Shown here: one piece after another, positions 4,652 through 5,509 of the stretch
Layout of the letters: each line of letters starts with the position of its first letter
Position numbering within the stretch: position 1 is the stretch's first letter
Notes under the pieces: generated by a model
Seen by the model: the letters and a program-made list of their open reading frames with translations, nothing else
Told to the model about the DNA's origin: nothing
The model's database searches: none
Program-made: the position numbers and the translations under genes
DNA from: UMGS1766 sp963660915
GTDB taxonomy: Bacteria; Bacillota; Clostridia; Oscillospirales; Oscillospiraceae
Direction of reading: 5' to 3'
Length of the DNA: 5,509 nt
NCBI GenBank assembly: GCA_963660915.1
Contig: CAVLAO010000151.1
Coordinates: forward strand, 1 to 5,509

Positions 4652-4940
4652 GGAGACAATAAAGTTTGAGTGGGATCCCAATAAAAACGAAATCAATAAA
4701 AAGAAGCATGGCTTATCTTTCGAGACAGCAAGGGAGGTCTTTTACGACGAGTTCGCTATTCTGTTTGATGATCCTGACCACTCTGAAGAGGAGGATCGAT
4801 TCCTCATTATTGGTGAGACTAAAACAGAACAAATTTGCATTGTGAGCCATTGCTATCGTGACAACGAGAACGTCGTTCGTATTATCTCGGCGAGAAGGGC
4901 GACCAGAGCCGAGCAGCGAACGTATCTTGATGGAATCTGA
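4650..4940 (+). CDS. brnT: BrnT family ribonuclease toxin
   Basis: A 96-residue protein matching the BrnT (DUF497) toxin family, which has a RelE-like fold and inhibits translation by cutting RNA unless bound by BrnA. The diagnostic N-terminal pattern is present as FEWDPNKNEINKKKHGLSFE (6-25), and the C-terminal RIISARRATRAEQRTY (77-92) is the usual closing signature. Length is normal for the family (about 90-100) and the gene appears intact. The start at ATG 4650 fits the family N-terminus and leaves no room for a leader: no ribosome site precedes it and the predicted transcription start coincides with the ATG, so the mRNA is probably leaderless. Toxin-first order with antitoxin 9 bases downstream is typical of brnTA. 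Its likely role is stabilising the element or phage defence. Confidence 0.9.
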   Translation: METIKFEWDPNKNEINKKKHGLSFETAREVFYDEFAILFDDPDHSEEEDRFLIIGETKTEQICIVSHCYRDNENVVRIISARRATRAEQRTYLDGI

Positions 4941-4949
4941 GGTGATTGT

Positions 4950-5165
4950 ATGAGAGACGAGTATAATATTCGAGAGTTGAATCCAAGAAAAAATCCTTAT
5001 GCAAGCAGTTTGAAAAAGCAAATTACAATTAACATTGATGGTAGTACAATAGACTACTTTAAATCGATGGCCGTAACTAAGGGAATTCCATATCAGACTT
5101 TGATTAACCTTTATTTGAGAGATTGCGCGGACAATCATCGGAAGATTCAAATGTCTTGGAACTAA
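4950..5165 (+). CDS. brnA: BrnA family antitoxin (ribbon-helix-helix)
   Basis: A 71-residue antitoxin that would bind and neutralise BrnT and act as the DNA-binding part of the autorepressor. Residues 24-34 (QITINIDGSTI) form the predicted DNA-contacting beta strand and helix start, followed by DYFKSMAVTKGIPYQTLINLYL (35-56), the two helices of a ribbon-helix-helix fold. GIPYQTLIN is characteristic of BrnA/CopG-type antitoxins. The N-terminal NPYASSLKK (15-23) is also typical of Clostridia members. The ribosome site GAGGTGA (4939-4945) overlaps the brnT stop codon (4938-4940), giving tight coupling. A better ribosome site than that of leaderless brnT would favour excess antitoxin. The gene appears intact. 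BrnA and generic CopG antitoxin names overlap for such short proteins; pairing with BrnT supports BrnA. Confidence 0.87.
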   Translation: MRDEYNIRELNPRKNPYASSLKKQITINIDGSTIDYFKSMAVTKGIPYQTLINLYLRDCADNHRKIQMSWN

Positions 5166-5194
5166 TCGACAAGAAATAAGGAGGCTATGAGCGC

Positions 5195-5437
5195 ATGAAA
5201 AATGAAGCCATTGCTCAGTTGCAGCTCCCCGATCTGGCAGATACTGATGAGTACCCTCGACTGATACTCAATGGAGAAGGCATTCATGCTGGCGACAGTT
5301 TTACAGCATTATTTCCTGACGGTTGGCACGATATTACGCTGGAGATTAGAGAAAATCGAAATGGACCCGGCTGCTGGTATATTTCAACGCCTGGCTTCAG
5401 AGAAGTTTGCCCAGTCGGACTATTTGTAAAAGCTTAG
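5195..5437 (+). CDS. Small DUF5348-like protein
   Basis: An 80-residue acidic protein with a strong ribosome site, AAGGAGG at 5178-5184, 10 bases before ATG 5195. The pattern RLILNGEGIHAGDSFTALF (22-40), then a Trp at 44 and a strand of acidic and hydrophobic residues, then WYISTPGF (61-68) and a closing GLFVKA (75-80), resembles the small beta-rich domain DUF5348 found on Firmicutes mobile elements. In the members I recall, the position of Ala32 is often Cys (LHCGD). No function is established. It has no signal peptide, membrane helix or DNA-binding motif. It lies 29 bases after brnA in the same direction with no terminator between, so it is probably co-transcribed with the toxin-antitoxin pair. 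Family assignment rests on remembered pattern only. Confidence 0.6.
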   Translation: MKNEAIAQLQLPDLADTDEYPRLILNGEGIHAGDSFTALFPDGWHDITLEIRENRNGPGCWYISTPGFREVCPVGLFVKA

Positions 5438-5481
5438 AGGAAAATGGACGAAACCTATTAGGAATCGTCCATTTTCCTTTT
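5438..5481 (+). terminator. Strong intrinsic terminator of the brnTA unit
   Basis: Arms 5438-5451 (AGGAAAATGGACGA) and 5465-5478 are perfectly complementary over 14 bp. The 13-base loop can itself pair as CCTA/TAGG. A T4 run (5478-5481) follows. The hairpin starts on the base after the stop codon at 5435-5437. Nothing further is recognisable in 5482-5509. Confidence 0.85.
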
Positions 5482-5509
5482 AGCATTATAAGAGATATAT
5501 CATCTATAC

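Overview
The window looks like part of a plasmid-like or integrative mobile element from a low-to-mid GC Gram-positive bacterium, most likely a gut or rumen Clostridia member (Lachnospiraceae/Oscillospiraceae type). This is inferred from the strong AGGAGG-type ribosome sites, the near-consensus sigma-A promoters, and the style of the integrase, replication protein and BrnT/BrnA proteins. No rRNA or other taxonomic marker is present. All confident genes are on the + strand.

Layout. Positions 1-62 hold the last 19 complete codons of an unidentified gene, closed by a strong hairpin terminator (111-156) and a second long inverted repeat (158-206). An extended -10 promoter (227-255) then drives a stretch of about 580 nt (about 261-841) with no credible gene but many stable hairpins and long-range complementarities. 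I read this as a large structured non-coding RNA. Its size, promoter and mobile-element setting resemble the ROOL class of giant phage/plasmid RNAs, but family membership cannot be proven by eye. It is followed by a possible integrase promoter overlapping an 11-bp perfect palindrome, then a tyrosine recombinase with all catalytic residues (923-1945). A coiled-coil protein of unknown function (1960-2730) follows, probably translationally coupled to it.

Positions 2731-3149 are non-coding. They carry an inverted repeat that overlaps a promoter with a perfect TATAAT box, then a roughly 335-nt leader packed with hairpins and ending in a pyrimidine-rich tract. This leads into a primase-polymerase-like replication protein (3150-4556). 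The region is the best candidate for the replication origin and/or a transcription attenuator controlling rep.

Positions 4556-5481 form an AT-richer accessory module. It has a possible remnant ORF, a consensus promoter that appears to produce a leaderless brnT toxin mRNA, brnA antitoxin, a small DUF5348-like protein, and a strong terminator. A working model is that the recombinase and coiled-coil protein handle integration or resolution, the PrimPol protein starts replication at the hairpin region, BrnTA stabilises the element, and the structured RNA is an abundant product of unknown function. No relaxase, phage structural gene or att repeat is visible.
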